DNA of 35,512 nucleotides from Verrucomicrobiota bacterium (GTDB lineage: Bacteria > Verrucomicrobiota > Verrucomicrobiae > Limisphaerales > UBA11358), in contig JACZKP010000009.1 of NCBI GenBank assembly GCA_014860005.1, forward strand, positions 1 to 35,512, written 5' to 3'. The notes under the pieces were generated by a model. That model saw only the letters and a program-made list of their open reading frames with translations. It made no database searches and was not told where the DNA came from. Of the stretch, positions 35,063-35,512 are shown one piece after another; within the stretch, counting starts at the first letter, position 1; every line of letters starts with the position of its first letter. The translations under genes were made by a program, and so were the position numbers.

Positions 35063-35379
35063 AGTCGCGATGAAACCCGACCTTGTGCGCAACGGGCGGT
35101 CAACGGCGCGAGCGCCGTTGCCGGACACGAGCAGGCCTTCAGGCTCTGCAAATGGCAAGGCATGGATTCAGCGATTGTTCCATGCGAGTTCCCGTCAATG
35201 AGTCCAGAATTCATCACCGGTGTTGATACTGAAGCGTAAACCACGAATTCGTCAAATGAACAATCTATGCAGTTTTTACTGCTGAAGTGGCAACGAGTCG
35301 AAGCGGCAGGATGCTAGTCCGATTTAACGGTAACAGGAATATCAGAACTGGCGCATGGTTCGGCTGTCGTCCTTAGAGC
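35063..35379. other. Region upstream of the potassium transporter
   Basis: Nothing recognisable as a gene is seen besides a possible N-terminal extension of the transporter (to 35158). It is the natural place for the ktrB-ktrA promoter. No clear box pair is named. Confidence 0.4.
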
Positions 35380-35512
35380 CTGTCTGAAAACCCCGGAGCG
35401 CGGCTGTGTCGTCCTCGACCAGCCGCAGCAGGCCTCGATTTTTCGGCGGGTTGAGGACCTTGTCATGTGCTGCGGCTGGTCTTCGACACAGCCGCGCTCC
35501 TTTTTCAGACAG
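35380..35512. repeat. Large imperfect palindrome (REPIN/MITE-like), reaching the window edge
   Basis: Three nested pairs of arms are visible: CTGTCTGAAAA (35380-35390) with TTTTCAGACAG (35502-35512); GGAGCGCGGCTGTGTCG (35395-35411) with CGACACAGCCGCGCTCC (35484-35500), 17 of 17; and GACCAGCCGCAGCA (35417-35430) with TGCTGCGGCTGGTC (35468-35481), 14 of 14. A 37-base centre separates them. There is no coding frame. This is the form of a non-autonomous palindromic element such as a REPIN mobilised by a RAYT transposase, a remnant of which lies at 478-575. Confidence 0.8.

Overview
The window reads as a chromosomal segment of a heterotrophic, GC-rich Gram-negative bacterium, most likely a verrucomicrobium of the Pedosphaera/Limisphaera type. 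This is inference from gene content and style: secreted beta-propeller, beta-helix and PHP/esterase proteins, lipoproteins, a RAYT transposase remnant, REP-like palindromes, few clear Shine-Dalgarno sequences, and GSI and GSII side by side. No 16S rRNA gene or other taxonomic anchor is present.

Layout. (1) 1-8139, mostly plus strand: the 3' end of a leucine-rich-repeat gene; a broken RAYT transposase; a secreted propeller plus alpha-helical protein; an exported YdjC/ChbG-like deacetylase; tRNA-Pro(UGG); an exported PHP-domain/esterase fusion; and a neutral-ceramidase-like gene cut by an in-frame TAA. (2) 8197-10765, minus strand: an exported parallel beta-helix protein (GH141-like) and a hotdog thioesterase. 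(3) 10900-15307, plus strand: HAD phosphatase, PfkB-type sugar kinase and a DAO-GcvT (dimethylglycine/sarcosine dehydrogenase-like) flavoprotein. (4) 20510-15345, minus strand: a tight operon of Fe-type alcohol dehydrogenase, aldehyde dehydrogenase, a PuuA/gamma-glutamylamide-synthetase-like GS homologue and a HAD phosphatase. Together with region 3 this could degrade amino-alcohol headgroups (ethanolamine or choline derivatives). (5) 20627-23568, minus strand: two small lipoproteins flanking rpoD. (6) 23758-32146: a nitrogen-assimilation island with glnA (GSI), glnII (GSII), and two consecutive glnK-amt modules that look like a duplication, all minus strand. It is interrupted by a plus-strand pair encoding a very small kinase-like protein and a PP2C phosphatase. 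(7) 32473-35062, minus strand: a KtrA/KtrB-type potassium uptake pair. (8) 35380-35512: a large palindromic repeat that reaches the window edge.

How the genes fit together. Ammonium enters through Amt1/Amt2 under PII control (both PII proteins keep Tyr51) and is assimilated by GSI (which keeps its adenylylation Tyr) and GSII. The catabolic cluster of regions 3-4 would plausibly release ammonium or glycine from amines. Several exported hydrolases in regions 1-2 suggest polysaccharide and lipid scavenging.

Most worth a second look: the 132-residue kinase next to PP2C, the proposed gamma-glutamyl amino-alcohol operon, the PHP-esterase fusion, the nonsense codon in the ceramidase-like gene, and an ~85-bp duplication that copied the last codons and 3' hairpin of amt2.
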